Source: JANELJ01 sp024511395 (lineage in GTDB: Bacteria; Pseudomonadota; Gammaproteobacteria; GRL18). From it: a stretch of 64,000 bases of DNA. Positions 48,726 through 57,321 of this stretch are shown here, one piece after another. The translations under genes were made by a program, and so were the position numbers. The stretch is taken from assembly GCA_963681975.1 (NCBI GenBank), contig OY820613.1, forward strand, positions 1,488,001 to 1,552,000, in the 5' to 3' direction. Within the stretch, counting starts at the first letter, position 1. The number at the start of each line of letters is the position of its first letter. The notes beneath the pieces are model-generated. The model worked only from the letters and a program-made list of their open reading frames with translations, did not search any database and was not told the DNA's origin.

Positions 48726-49213
48726 TCAACGTAATAACAATGGCAGAGGCGTATTACAGCCAAAACACTTAACAATCGCAGCCAGTGCTACCCGGCATTG
48801 CCCTCTGACATACCGGGACAGATTGGTTTTATTACCATGCTGGTGGTGTATCTGACTCATGGGTGCCTTTTTGGAATGACGCAGCACGATAGAGTCATCT
48901 ATGGCCAGATAAACCGGATTATCCCCAAACAGCTTTAGAAACAGGGCAGTCCACTGTCTCATCAGTTTAAGATAAGACCACTGACCGGTTTCAAGCCATT
49001 TATAATAACCGGGCCATTGTCTGGCCATGTCCAGTATCCAGATAGCACTGGTTACAAACCCTGATTGAGTTAATAAACCGCCCATTAGTAACTCAATAAA
49101 GGTTTTTGCGCTCCTAAGGGGTAGCGCTTGGGTTAAAAATGTTATGTAATAAAACAGTTCACTGGGGATATTGCTGTATCCTTTGGTGTGCATTGCGGCC
49201 TACAGAAGTTTGT
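48726..49213 (-). pseudogene. DDE transposase fragment, copy 3
   Basis: 155 open codons from ATG 49193: MHTKGYSNIPSELFYY ... LKLMRQWTALFLKLFGDN, LAIDDSIVLRHSKKAP, to NTPLPLLLR. It lacks the nonsense codon of copies 1 and 2 (CAG here) but has lost the C-terminal half with the second Asp and Glu. It serves as the reference for the decay of the other copies. The IS leader to 49213 is joined to IS3 sequence. Confidence 0.82.
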
Positions 49214-49311
49214 CCCCTTAACTCAGGCCATTTAAAGTTGTACTGAGCAAAGGCACAGGATATAAAACGACAATATATCCAGCCGTGTAATCCACAATAA
49301 AATGCTTATGT

Positions 49312-50812
49312 AGTTCAACCTGAATAATACCGTTTTAAGCCTGACATCAAGCCAGGTTTAAAGCAGCTGATTGCCCCGGTTTGATAAAAGACCCCATCAA
49401 ACCGGAAATAATTTTGAGCCACAAAAGCCGGAGCTTATTGAGGATCTTTCTTAAGTTATGTCCAGCGACTACCATAACCACATTAATGGCATCACCGACT
49501 GCACCTTTGAGGTAGCAGCGATCTAAACGGCCATCGTTTTTCATATGACCGATTTCAGGCTCAATCGCACTGCGCCGTTTTAATGCCTTTTTAATACTTC
49601 GGGTAACGCCTCGCTTCTGACCTGAGATAAAAACTTTAGTGTCTTTTACTTCATGTCCACGATAACCCCGGTCAACAAAGCACTGTTCCGGTTGTACGGC
49701 TGTAAACTGTTTTATCTGTTCCAGTTGTGGCAGCAAGGTATGTCCATCATAAGGATTGCCCGGACAACTTTGAGCACCAATAACAAAGCCTTCCTTGTTA
49801 GTTACCGCGATACTGGTTTTAACTCCAAATTCATAAGGCTTATGAGCTTTGCCTTTACTGATACACTCGACTTCAGGAGCATGTAAACTGTAAAGCTTGT
49901 TCTTACTGTGCTGCTCCTGCTCAATTAGTTTCTGAGCCTGTTTTAGAGCTACTTCAAACAGAGACTGAATATCAACAGAATAGTTGGGCAGTTGTCGTTC
50001 AATATCCCGTTTAACACGACCTAAACGGGATTTCAGTTTATTGTTCATTTTCTTCATGCGTTTAAACTGTTTTGCATAAGCATAACGACTGGCCATTAGT
50101 ACATATTGCGGCCCAACCCGATTATAGTTCTGGCACAGTTTAATACCGTGCTCTTTGGACAGTTTAACCAGGTTTTCTCTGGCTTTGTTCAGGAGCTTTG
50201 AATCTGTTGGAAAAGCGATGTTCTTTTCCTGTACGGTAGTATCTACCGTGACTTTCTTTAAACTACCGGGCTTTATGGTTTTACTCTTTAGTCCGGCTTT
50301 AATGGTTTCAATCAGTAATTTTTCACTGCCTGATTTACCCGGCCGGTTACGCCATTTGGTCATGGTCGTAGGGTGTATAGGCATTTTATGCTGAAAGTAT
50401 TCTTCACCACAGAAATACTGCCAGTACGGATTTTCTGTCCAGCCTTTTACTACCTGTTCATCCGATAAATCATGCAGGTGTTTCAGGTAATGCAATCCTG
50501 CAATCAATCGAGTGCGTATGGCAGGAGCACCTTTAGTGGATACAAACAGAGCACCCCATTCTTTATCAGGACTTTCCCGGTCTATGTGTTTTGATAACTT
50601 AATCAACTCATGGTTTATGTCCAGCATGTTTTCAGGGCGCATCCTGAACAGGTCTTCCTGAGGTATTTTTGGCTGTTTCTCTGGCTTCATTCTGGTCTGG
50701 AAATTTGCAAGGTAATAAGGCTTATTTTACCAAATAACCTGCAAATTTAAAACCCACAATCAAGCAATATTTCTTTATAAATCAATGTTATATGTTTTAT
50801 TCAGGGTGGACT
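49312..50812 (-). mobile_element. IS5-family element, copy G
   Basis: 1501 bp between AGTTCAACCTGAATAATA and the inverted AGTCCACCCTGAATAAA with the target duplication ATGT (49308-49311, 50813-50816). Inserted inside the IS3 OrfB remnant. Confidence 0.95.
49347..50690 (-). CDS. IS5-family transposase (copy G)
   Basis: Intact 447 residues, same sub-type as copies D and H. Single substitutions include FRMRPENML (Leu to Pro) near residue 18 and KLCQNYN (Arg to Cys), which may matter for function. All three catalytic motifs are present. Confidence 0.94.
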   Translation of the reverse strand: MKPEKQPKIPQEDLFRMRPENMLDINHELIKLSKHIDRESPDKEWGALFVSTKGAPAIRTRLIAGLHYLKHLHDLSDEQVVKGWTENPYWQYFCGEEYFQHKMPIHPTTMTKWRNRPGKSGSEKLLIETIKAGLKSKTIKPGSLKKVTVDTTVQEKNIAFPTDSKLLNKARENLVKLSKEHGIKLCQNYNRVGPQYVLMASRYAYAKQFKRMKKMNNKLKSRLGRVKRDIERQLPNYSVDIQSLFEVALKQAQKLIEQEQHSKNKLYSLHAPEVECISKGKAHKPYEFGVKTSIAVTNKEGFVIGAQSCPGNPYDGHTLLPQLEQIKQFTAVQPEQCFVDRGYRGHEVKDTKVFISGQKRGVTRSIKKALKRRSAIEPEIGHMKNDGRLDRCYLKGAVGDAINVVMVVAGHNLRKILNKLRLLWLKIISGLMGSFIKPGQSAALNLA

Positions 50813-51003
50813 ATGTAGAGCGGTTTAATCGAACGGTACGCCATGAATGGTTAAATCAGTTTTTATTTAATTCTATAGAGCATGCACAGGAAACAGCAAC
50901 ATGCTGGAAATGGAGTTATAATAATGAACGACCCCATACGGCTATCGGTGGAGTACCACCCAGGCAAAAATTGGTTTTAGCCTGTTAGAAAACAATTTAA
51001 ACC

Positions 51004-51094
51004 GTCTTATCCACATACCCACAGGCCAGGCCTGTCAGTGAGATAAAACTGAAGGTCTCACCAACAGGCAGACCTATGAATATGTGGATAAGAC
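51004..51094. repeat. 91-bp structured palindrome with DnaA-like boxes
   Basis: Outer arms GTCTTATCCACATA (51004-51017) and TATGTGGATAAGAC (51081-51094) are exact inverses and each contains TTATCCACA. Inner arms CCTGTCAGTGAGA (51031-51043) and TCTCACCAACAGG (51056-51068) pair with two mismatches. A competing stem AGGTCT/AGACCT (51053-51058, 51070-51075) is possible. No gene inside. Confidence 0.7.
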
Positions 51095-51160
51095 TTATGC
51101 AAAACCTCTATTTATGGATTGCTTTATAAATGGGGGGATTACCAAAAGAGGAGAATAAAG

Positions 51161-51550
51161 GTGAAGAAATTACTTATTTTCTTGTTTGTTACTATATTTA
51201 CTATAGGATGCGCAGGTAGAGCTGCTAATCCAGTTATGGTTCATCAATATGGTGATGAAAGAAAATCTTGCAAGGCATTAGAAAGGGAAATTAGCTACAT
51301 TCATGATGAAATAAACATACTGATGCCACAAACTGAAAAAACTGGAAAGAATGTTGCATTAGGTATTACTGGCGCTATATTTATCGTCCCTCTGTTTTTC
51401 ATGGATCTAAGTCAAGCTGAACAGATGGAAGTTAATGCGTACCGTCAAAGATATAATCACCTTGTAATACTTGCAGAAGATAAAAACTGTGGATGGGAAC
51501 GTGAACAGCTCCCTGACTCCAGAGGAGCAGGACAATCTGCTAAAAAATAA
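51161..51550 (+). CDS. Small lipoprotein of unknown function
   Basis: 129 residues from GTG 51161, chosen because GAGGAG (51148-51153) precedes it and the protein then begins with a lipoprotein signal MKKLLIFLFVTIFTIGCAG with the lipobox Cys. The mature part has DERKSCKALEREISYIHDEI, a hydrophobic segment ALGITGAIFIVPLFF and ends AEDKNCGWEREQLP. It resembles conserved lipoproteins of Gammaproteobacteria of unknown role, by memory only. Ends in a terminator. Looks intact, one of the few in this part. Confidence 0.85.
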   Translation: MKKLLIFLFVTIFTIGCAGRAANPVMVHQYGDERKSCKALEREISYIHDEINILMPQTEKTGKNVALGITGAIFIVPLFFMDLSQAEQMEVNAYRQRYNHLVILAEDKNCGWEREQLPDSRGAGQSAKK

Positions 51551-51556
51551 CTGTTA

Positions 51557-51597
51557 AACCGGCAATAAAGCATCTAAACATTGCTGGTTTTATTTTT
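51557..51597 (+). terminator. Terminator of the lipoprotein gene
   Basis: AACCGGCAAT (51557-51566) pairs with ATTGCTGGTT (51580-51589, one G-T pair) and is followed by TTTATTTTT. Confidence 0.75.
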
Positions 51598-51729
51598 AAT
51601 ATTTCCAGCGTAGTAGCGTAGCTCCAGCGTAGTAATTCACACAAATGAACTCAACCCCCCTCGAACTAATCCCTTGTTTTATCAGATATTTAAGAATATA
51701 CTCAAATCTCCACCAGCTAATTTCAGCTC

Positions 51730-51783
51730 TTAAAATCCCTCGGTAGCAATACCGTGCCAGTTTGATTCCAGCCCTGGGCACCA
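51730..51783 (+). tRNA. tRNA-Leu(UAA) 3'-half remnant, possible attachment site
   Basis: Reads TTAAAATCCCTCGG, a variable arm GGTAGCAATACC, the T arm GCCAG-TTTGATT-CCAGC and the acceptor end CCTGGGCACCA. Anticodon loop and 3' CCA fit tRNA-Leu(UAA). The 5' half is missing: upstream sequence cannot form the acceptor, D arm or anticodon stem. The T loop has TTT where TTC is needed and two T-stem pairs are broken, so it is not a working tRNA. A lone tRNA 3' half is typical of an integrase attachment site. Confidence 0.7.
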
Positions 51784-52140
51784 TTTAAAATCAATAGCTT
51801 AGCATATTTCCACATAACCTCAGCATTATACTTTTAGGCCCCAAAAACACCCGTTTAGGCCAAAATCAGTATTTTTCGGGGGGATTACCCTACCAGCCAC
51901 TCAAATAGGTGCTGCGAGATGCTAACTGACACAAAACGGCACACTTATACTACAGGATAGACTCCGGCGTATTGCTTTATTCAGAAGCCAGGCGTATTTC
52001 ACTCAATTTCTCTGGCGAAATATGCCGTCATTTTTTTAAAAGGTCACGCTCCCGAATTAACCTGGCCAGTGATTGATATTGCACTCTATCAGCCTTATTG
52101 AATCGACAATATCAGCAAATGACTGAGCTTCTTTATACGT
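51784..52140. other. Intergenic, no feature supported
   Basis: No open frame with coding character and no clear hairpin; direct neighbours are the tRNA remnant and the repeat at 52141. Confidence 0.4.
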
Positions 52141-52221
52141 GAGCGCCAATTAATCCCACATTGACCTTCTACCCCACCTACTGTAATGCCTGAATTTTTT
52201 CGGCACACAGCCAGGGCAGTA
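52141..52221 (+). repeat. 80-bp repeat, copy 1
   Basis: GAGCGCCAATTAATCCCACA ... CCAGGGCAGTA matches 57030-57109 with about 10 differences, same orientation. Probably a piece of a third, unidentified IS. Here it borders the broken end of IS66 tnpC. Confidence 0.75.
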
Positions 52222-52228
52222 TATAAGA

Positions 52229-52864
52229 CTAACTTTGTGCCTTTCTTCTCGGTTCATTGAGCACCTGAACCGGAGTTTCATCAGCCCGGATAATGGATTG
52301 CTGTAACTGATAATGAATAAGCCTTTGCAGCAGGGGCTGGCTCAGTTGGGCTGTTTTAATGCCGTTATCACACTGACGGCAGGCGTATTTGACCCGAATG
52401 TGCTCTATAACTTTAATCTGCGCAGGAATGATATCCGGTTGTTCAGAGGTGTCTTCTCCGATTTCATGCAAAGCATGACCACAGCCGCAAACCTGCTCGC
52501 TTTTGGGTAATTCGTAACGAATTTGCTCTCCGGGCAGGTCTTTGGGTAAGGGTTTGCGACCGGGCTTTTTCCGGGTATAGGTAATGGTGATTTGAGCAGA
52601 GTCTGCTTCTGTATCATCCTGATGGGCGCATTCTTCTTCTACTATAATGCTTTCGGCTTCATTAAACAGCTCGGCCTGTGTATCGGGCTTTTCAGAAGAA
52701 CGACCAAAGCGTTTATGTTGTAACAGGTTAAACTGCTCTTCATAAAACCGGACTTTGGTTTCTAAATCCACTATCCTGGATTGCAGTTGAGCAATGGTTT
52801 TGTCGGTTGATGCGGCAGTGGGTGGCACCACAGGCCAGGTAAACCTGAGTGTTTTGATTAACAC
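52229..52864 (-). pseudogene. IS66-family TnpC, N-terminal fragment
   Basis: About 200 residues: a leucine-zipper-like start (IAQLQSRIVDLETKVRFYEE), RFGRSSEKPD, the KKPGRKPLPKDLPGEQIRYE zinc-binding entrance with CGCGHALHEIGE and RVKYACRQC, ending in ADETPVQVLNEPRRKAQ, the first catalytic Asp. The rest is lost at 52229. It follows TnpA directly, without a TnpB gene between, which is unusual for IS66 and suggests an internal deletion. Confidence 0.85.
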
Positions 52865-52875
52865 GCAATATTAAG

Positions 52876-53169
52876 CTATTTCAGTAAAGACAGTACTTGC
52901 ATAAAGGTTGGCTGCTCAAAGCCTGGCTGGATTTCCAGACTTAAACCATTGGGCAGGTTTAAAATCAGACCTGAAACGGTCTTATCCTGAACAACCTGCA
53001 CCGGTATTAAGCTCTCACTATCATCTGACTGCCTCAGAAATTTGGCTTTGTAGTAACTGAACATATGGGTTTTAAGGTTGTGCTGCTGACAGTATTGCTT
53101 CTGAGTCAGGCCGCTGGACTGCCAGGCCTGTAGGTGGGTGCGCATTTCTTCATCTCGTTCGTGGGGCAT
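52876..53169 (-). CDS. tnpA: IS66-family accessory protein TnpA
   Basis: 97 residues: RTHLQAWQSSGLTQKQYCQQ and HNLKTHMFSYYKAKF are the usual TnpA pattern. Frame complete, but the element around it is broken, so it has no function in transposition here. Confidence 0.85.
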   Translation of the reverse strand: MPHERDEEMRTHLQAWQSSGLTQKQYCQQHNLKTHMFSYYKAKFLRQSDDSESLIPVQVVQDKTVSGLILNLPNGLSLEIQPGFEQPTFMQVLSLLK

Positions 53170-53229
53170 AGGGTTACCTTTTATGATTATGAAATTATAA
53201 AAAGTAATAGTTTGAAGGATTTTAAGGGG

Positions 53230-53395
53230 TGGGGATAGGTGGGATTATTGGGCGCTTACCAAAGTCCTGCCTGCTCCGTTTGCAACGCCCCGGTGCAATC
53301 ACTTCACGCCGTACCCGGCTGCCGTCTACCACACCCCAGCCAGCTTCTTTCAGGGCGGGGTCAATCAGTTCAGCTCGGGTTTCGGCTTCATTCAT
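53230..53395 (-). pseudogene. hsdR: Type I restriction HsdR, N-terminal remnant
   Basis: ATG 53393-53395 begins NEAETRAELIDPALKEAGWG then VVDGSRVRREVIAPGRC, the conserved start of HsdR-type restriction subunits, then the frame is lost after about 45 codons. A ribosome-site-like AGGTG precedes the start. The rest of the operon is absent. The stretch 53170-53229 holds nothing else. Confidence 0.7.
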
Positions 53396-53665
53396 ACCAT
53401 TTCACCTGTTATTTCTATGTAAATCAAAACTGAATCAAGAAAATAATATTTTTAACTTATTGTTTTTATTAGACTTGCTATTTCCACCGCCCATATTGGG
53501 CAATAAAAATCAAAATCCGGTCAAGAAAACAGCCCATCACATGCCGGCCTTTCGGCCTGCATCAATCTTGACACCCAAATATTTGTCGTTATAATTAGTA
53601 TCAATACGCCCGACACCTCTATACTTCTGTGTACGTGTCGGTTCTCATTTCCGGCACCATAAATT
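53396..53665. other. AT-rich intergenic region
   Basis: No gene supported. A hairpin CAGGCCG/CGGCC-type repeat lies near 53542-53560 (GCCGGCCTTTCGGCCTGC). Confidence 0.4.
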
Positions 53666-54170
53666 CTACTCCAGCCAGCCCTCCGGCAAACCAAAATCAC
53701 TCAGGGTCACCATGCCGCTGCCCGCATCAGGGAATTCATTGAGTAGTACCGCAAAACGCTCAGACCATCTGGAATTTGGACAAATCACACGCATCAATCG
53801 CTGCATCAAACAGAAATAGAGAAACGGACGGGCATTATTAAGTTGCTGCCAATAGCTATCATCTTGCGGTACCCTGGCCCGTTCCAGAACATTGATATTC
53901 CATAAACGACTGTGGTGCGCCGACACATTGCGAATAAAGTTCAGGCCGCGCAGCCAACCGGTAAAATCCTTACTGTTATTGGCACCATATTTCGCAGCTA
54001 TCTGCTCCCTGTGCTTAAACTGCATCCCCGCATACAGTTTCGAGAGCATGCCAAAGTCCCAGATTTCAATCGCTACCCAAATGGGTAAGCGACCATACTT
54101 ATTCATGTAATATTCAACAAAGGGTGTACGCCGTGCACGATATAGCTGTCCCTGATATTTTGATGTGGTC
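53666..54170 (-). pseudogene. Abi_2-family abortive infection protein, C-terminal part
   Basis: The frame runs in from about 54170 (KYQGQLYRARRTPFVEYYMN) without a start codon of its own until Met 54106. It contains GRLPIWVAIEIWDFGMLSKL, FTGWLRGLNFIRNVSAHHSR LWN with the HEPN-type RNase signature RNVSAH, and the usual C-terminus. Abi_2 (AbiD/AbiF) proteins stop phage growth by killing or arresting the cell. The N-terminal third is removed by IS3-type DNA. The HEPN core is intact, but with the N-terminus gone activity is doubtful. Confidence 0.82.
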
Positions 54171-54223
54171 TAATATTTCCGTACACCTTATTAAGCATGT
54201 AAAATTACATGACGATGTGAAAT

Positions 54224-54292
54224 ATGATACAAGAGACCCAAACCAGAAAACGTTATACAGATGACTTTAAACGAGAAGCTGTAGCCTTAATT
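54224..54292 (+). pseudogene. IS3-family OrfA, first 23 codons
   Basis: ATG 54224 followed by IQETQTRKRYTDDFKREAVA, the start of an IS3 OrfA helix-turn-helix. IS481 inserts after codon 23. IS3-type end sequence (TACGGAAATATTAGACCAC on the minus strand) lies just upstream. Confidence 0.7.
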
Positions 54293-55491
54293 TGTAGTAG
54301 TTCAGACCTGATCTGACAGTCCTCCCGTTTTGAAGGTGTCTGTCAGATTAAACCTGAGCTAAATTTTTTTCAGCCCAGACTGATTTCCCATCAGTTAATG
54401 TATCCATGGGTGTTCTTCCACAACACATTTTTCCCTGATGGGTACGTTCATTATTATAATATCTGATCCATTCGTCCAGATCTTTTTGTAATTCTTCCAT
54501 GGAAGAATACAGTTTTTTTCTGAATGTGACCTGATAAAATTCCTGTAATATGGTTTTATGAAATCGCTCACATATTCCATTGGTCTGAGGTGAACGCGCT
54601 TTGGTCTTTGTATGGTCAATATCATTAATGGCCAGATAAAGCTGATAATCATGGTGCTCCACACGGCCACAGTATTCTGTTCCCCGGTCAGTTAAAATTC
54701 TTAATAAAGGGAGCTCCTGCTCTGCAAAGAATGGCAGGACTTTATCATTGAGCATATCGGCTGCTGTAACAGGCGTTTTTGTTGTGTAAAGCCTGGCAAA
54801 AGCGACTTTACTATAGGTATCCACAAAGGTTTGCTGATAGATACGACCCACGCCTTTTAATGTACCGACATAAAAGGTGTCCTGAGAACCCGGATAACCG
54901 GGGTGAGCCGTTTCAATTTCACCACAAGCTTCATCATCCTGTTTTTTCTTCTCCAGGGCGGCCACCTGCTCATCGCTGAGTATAATGCCTTCCTGGGCTA
55001 CCTTATCTTCCAGAGCCTTAAGGCGCTTTTTAAAGTTTTCCAGGTTATTGCGTAGCCAGATAGAGCGTACACCACTTCCGGATACAAAAATGCCTCTTTT
55101 TCTCAATTCATTACTGGTTCTGGCCTGGCCATGTGCGGGAAATTCAATGGCATATTCGCAGACCTTCTTTTCAGTATCCAGATCAACACGATTTTTCAAA
55201 TTAGGTGTTCTTCGGCTTTTTGAGATCAGTGCTTCCAGGCCGCCTTCATCCACCAGTTCCTGATATCGGTAAAAAGTATCTCTTGATACGCCCATAACCT
55301 GGCAGGCTTTGGACACATTTCCTAATTCTTCGGCTAAATTTAATAAACCGGCTTTATGTTTGATGATAGGATTGTTAGTATGAAACATGAGAGTCTCCTT
55401 TTGTTTTGTCATAAAGATTCGACACCTTTAATCAAAACGGGAAACTCTCACTAAGTCAAGCCGACTGTCAGATCAGGTCTGAACTACTACA
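54293..55491 (-). mobile_element. IS481-family element, complete
   Basis: 1199 bp with terminal inverted repeats TGTAGTAGTTCAGACCTGAT (54293 onward) and the exact inverse ending at 55491. CCTTAATT before and CCTTAAAT after differ at one position and may be the target duplication. A solo end of the same IS lies at 60211-60238. Confidence 0.9.
54348..55388 (-). CDS. IS481-family transposase
   Basis: 346 residues from ATG 55388, preferred over ATG 55412 because GGAG (55395-55398) is correctly spaced. N-terminal helix-turn-helix (VSKACQVMGVSRDTFYRYQE), DDE core with FVDTYSKVAFARLY, ILTDRGTEYCG and the Glu in NGICERFHKTILQEFY. Complete and probably active. Confidence 0.94.
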   Translation of the reverse strand: MFHTNNPIIKHKAGLLNLAEELGNVSKACQVMGVSRDTFYRYQELVDEGGLEALISKSRRTPNLKNRVDLDTEKKVCEYAIEFPAHGQARTSNELRKRGIFVSGSGVRSIWLRNNLENFKKRLKALEDKVAQEGIILSDEQVAALEKKKQDDEACGEIETAHPGYPGSQDTFYVGTLKGVGRIYQQTFVDTYSKVAFARLYTTKTPVTAADMLNDKVLPFFAEQELPLLRILTDRGTEYCGRVEHHDYQLYLAINDIDHTKTKARSPQTNGICERFHKTILQEFYQVTFRKKLYSSMEELQKDLDEWIRYYNNERTHQGKMCCGRTPMDTLTDGKSVWAEKNLAQV

Positions 55492-55560
55492 CCTTAAATC
55501 ATTTCAGACGTATTTTCCGTGCTGGATTGACTCTGGCTACGGCCTTGACTCGCTTCGTGG

Positions 55561-55828
55561 CTAGTCTTGTAGGATTACTCGCAGAAAGCACCAAAGTACC
55601 AGACCACCCTTGGTGACATTCTCTACCATGTTCAGCAAGCCCGTACTGCCGGAGTTGTTAGCCACGAGGTCGTTGTTCGACCAGGTTGGCGGTGCATTGG
55701 CCAGAACAGTCTTGGCGGCCGGATCATATTCGGTATCGCGGGCGGCATTGTAGGCCCAGCCACTGACTTGCGTAGTAGCGCGCAGGGTGTCGTAGTAACC
55801 GGGCGTATCACGATAGACATGCGATCCC
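55561..55828 (-). pseudogene. GC-rich coding fragment of unknown origin
   Basis: Minus-strand frame NMQGSHVYRDTPGYYDTLRA ... VSGWAYNAARDTEYDPAAKT to about 55575, much richer in G and C than all neighbours. Not recognised; no start or stop of its own. Bounded by the IS481 flank and the IS21 miniature. Bases 55492-55575 on the plus strand read FRRIFRAGLTLATALTRFVA, probably a transposase tail. Confidence 0.45.
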
Positions 55829-56155
55829 TGCATATTCTGGCCGATCATGAACACTGATTCTGATTTATCGTGAACACTTTTACTGTTTTTCCAGAATCAG
55901 TATTCACGATGGATCAGAATCCTTTCCCACACATTGATATTCAATAACTGCTAACCTTCCTGATTTTTATTGAGGAATGGTTATACCAACAAAGAGACTA
56001 TCAATGCGACAATTACGAACAATATTAAGACTCAGACTGCAAGCCAAACTCAGCCTGCGCCAGATAAAAACCAGCCTGTGATTAAGCCTGGGTTCCGTAC
56101 AAAATGGGTGTTCATGATGGATCAGAATTGGTGTTCACCATCAGCAGAATACGCA
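55829..56155 (+). mobile_element. IS21-derived miniature element (MITE)
   Basis: 327 bp. Its two ends are those of the full IS21 at 16545-18992 (TGCATATTCTGGCCGATCAT at 55829; the inverse of TGCGTATTCTGCTGATGGTG ending at 56155), and between them only the promoter and about 35 codons of istA remain, with TGA at 56079-56081 (CGA in the full copy). It could be moved in trans by the intact IstA/IstB. Confidence 0.88.
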
Positions 56156-56231
56156 TTGGTTTCAGTGTTATTTATCTGGTTAGAAAAAGAAGGCTTGAGT
56201 TATTTTTTTAGCAGGCCATCCAGCATCATCT

Positions 56232-56905
56232 GAGGGTGTAAAAATAACTGTGTAAACGCTCATTGCGGTGGTTTAAGTCAGCAGTGGTTAAATGAACAAA
56301 CCTGAAATACCACCTCCATAGTGAACAGCCTACCTTCCAAAGTCAGGCTATCAAGGAGCTTCCTTTCAGGACTCCCCCTTGACACCCTGCCTTTTCCAGG
56401 TATTTGCTCACCATGGAGGCGGAATTTCTCTTCGACTGAAGTCGACATCATCAACCCCTGCCGGTCTGAACCATCTTTTGTTATCCTATATCAAGGAATA
56501 CTGCGATGAGTAAGACAATGAATAAAGACAAGTTACAGGCCCTGGCCAACGAACTGGCTAAAGATTTAAAAACCCCTCAGGATTTAAGCGACCTCAGTGC
56601 CCAGCTGACTAAAATGACCGTTGAAGCCGCTCTGAATGCTGAAATGGATTATTTTCTGGATAAGGAAGAGGGCAATAGCCGCAATGGCTACAACCGAAAA
56701 CAATTAAAAGGTGACCACGGTCAGTTTGAACTCAATACCCCCAGGGACAGACAGTCCAAATTTGAACCTCAGCTGTTCAAAAAGCGTCAGACCCGAATCA
56801 CCGGCGATGACCAGATTATGGCTCTGTATGCCAAAGGTATGAGCACCCGTGATATTGTGGATACCTTTGAGGAAATGTATGGGGTGGATATATCACCCGC
56901 CCTGT
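56232..56905 (+). mobile_element. IS256-family element, copy 2 (left part)
   Basis: Same tip GAGGGTGTAAAAATAACTGTG and leader as copy 1; breaks off in the transposase at about 56905. Confidence 0.87.
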
Positions 56906-56913
56906 TACTATAA
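56506..56913 (+). pseudogene. IS256-family transposase, N-terminal fragment, copy 2
   Basis: 135 codons to YGVDISPAL, then foreign sequence and stop. Compared with copy 1 one Met codon is missing (RITGDDQIMALY versus RITGMDDQIMALY). Inactive. Confidence 0.88.
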
Positions 56914-57029
56914 TAAATAGATGTTTATTATTATGGAAAGCAGATGTCATAACGAAAAAGGATCAACTTCTAACTGACACTTCTCCGGACACTAACACTT
57001 CTTCCATCTACTTATCAGAATTACAAAGT

Positions 57030-57109
57030 GAGCGCCAATTAATCTCACATTGACCTTCTACCCTACCTACTGTAATTCCCGAAATTTTCAGCACACCGCC
57101 AGGGCAGTA
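57030..57109 (+). repeat. 80-bp repeat, copy 2
   Basis: Second copy of the repeat at 52141-52221. The interval 56914-57280 around it contains no supported gene; minus-strand codons here (GGVLKISGITVGRVEGQCEI) come from the repeat itself. Confidence 0.75.
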
Positions 57110-57280
57110 AAGCATCCAATGCTTTAGGCTCTGCATGGCGCCCCAGTTTGGGTAACATTGCTTGGACTCTGAGTTGAAACAAACCCAAGGTGTTATTTTT
57201 ATGTAATTGGCAAAATTGTACAAATAACGGACATTTCGACTATATTGAAACTTGTCTTTTTAATGGGCTAATTTAAAATT

Positions 57281-57321
57281 TTCATATAACCACTGAAAAA
57301 ACAAGCTGGTTATGAAAATTC
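57281..57321 (-). terminator. Hairpin at the end of the antitoxin gene
   Basis: AATTTTCATATAACCA and TGGTTATGAAAATTC are near-inverse across 57281-57321, overlapping the last codons and the stop of the antitoxin gene. Likely terminator on the minus strand. Confidence 0.5.

Larger units (their letters stand above)
49214..50988 (+). pseudogene. IS3-family transposase OrfB tail, split by IS5 copy G
   Basis: Joining 49214-49311 to 50817-50988 gives LNSGHLKLY-stop-AKAQDIKRQYIQP, a TAA, then NAYVERFNRTVRHEWLNQF, YNNERPHTAIGGVPP and a natural stop. The catalytic Glu (VERFN) and the YNNERPH box are those of IS3 OrfB. It has two further in-frame stops (a TGA where Trp is expected and the TAA), so it was dead before or after IS5 inserted. 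Confidence 0.8.

Noticed and set aside
50785..50988. Separate 67-residue gene starting inside IS5 copy G
   Set aside because: Its start is in the IS5 end; the rest is the IS3 OrfB tail, which joins with sequence on the other side of the IS.
172..56081. Alternative genetic code or stop-codon recoding to explain in-frame stops
   Set aside because: All three stop codons are involved, housekeeping genes contain none, and paralogous IS copies have ordinary CAG or CGA at the same places.
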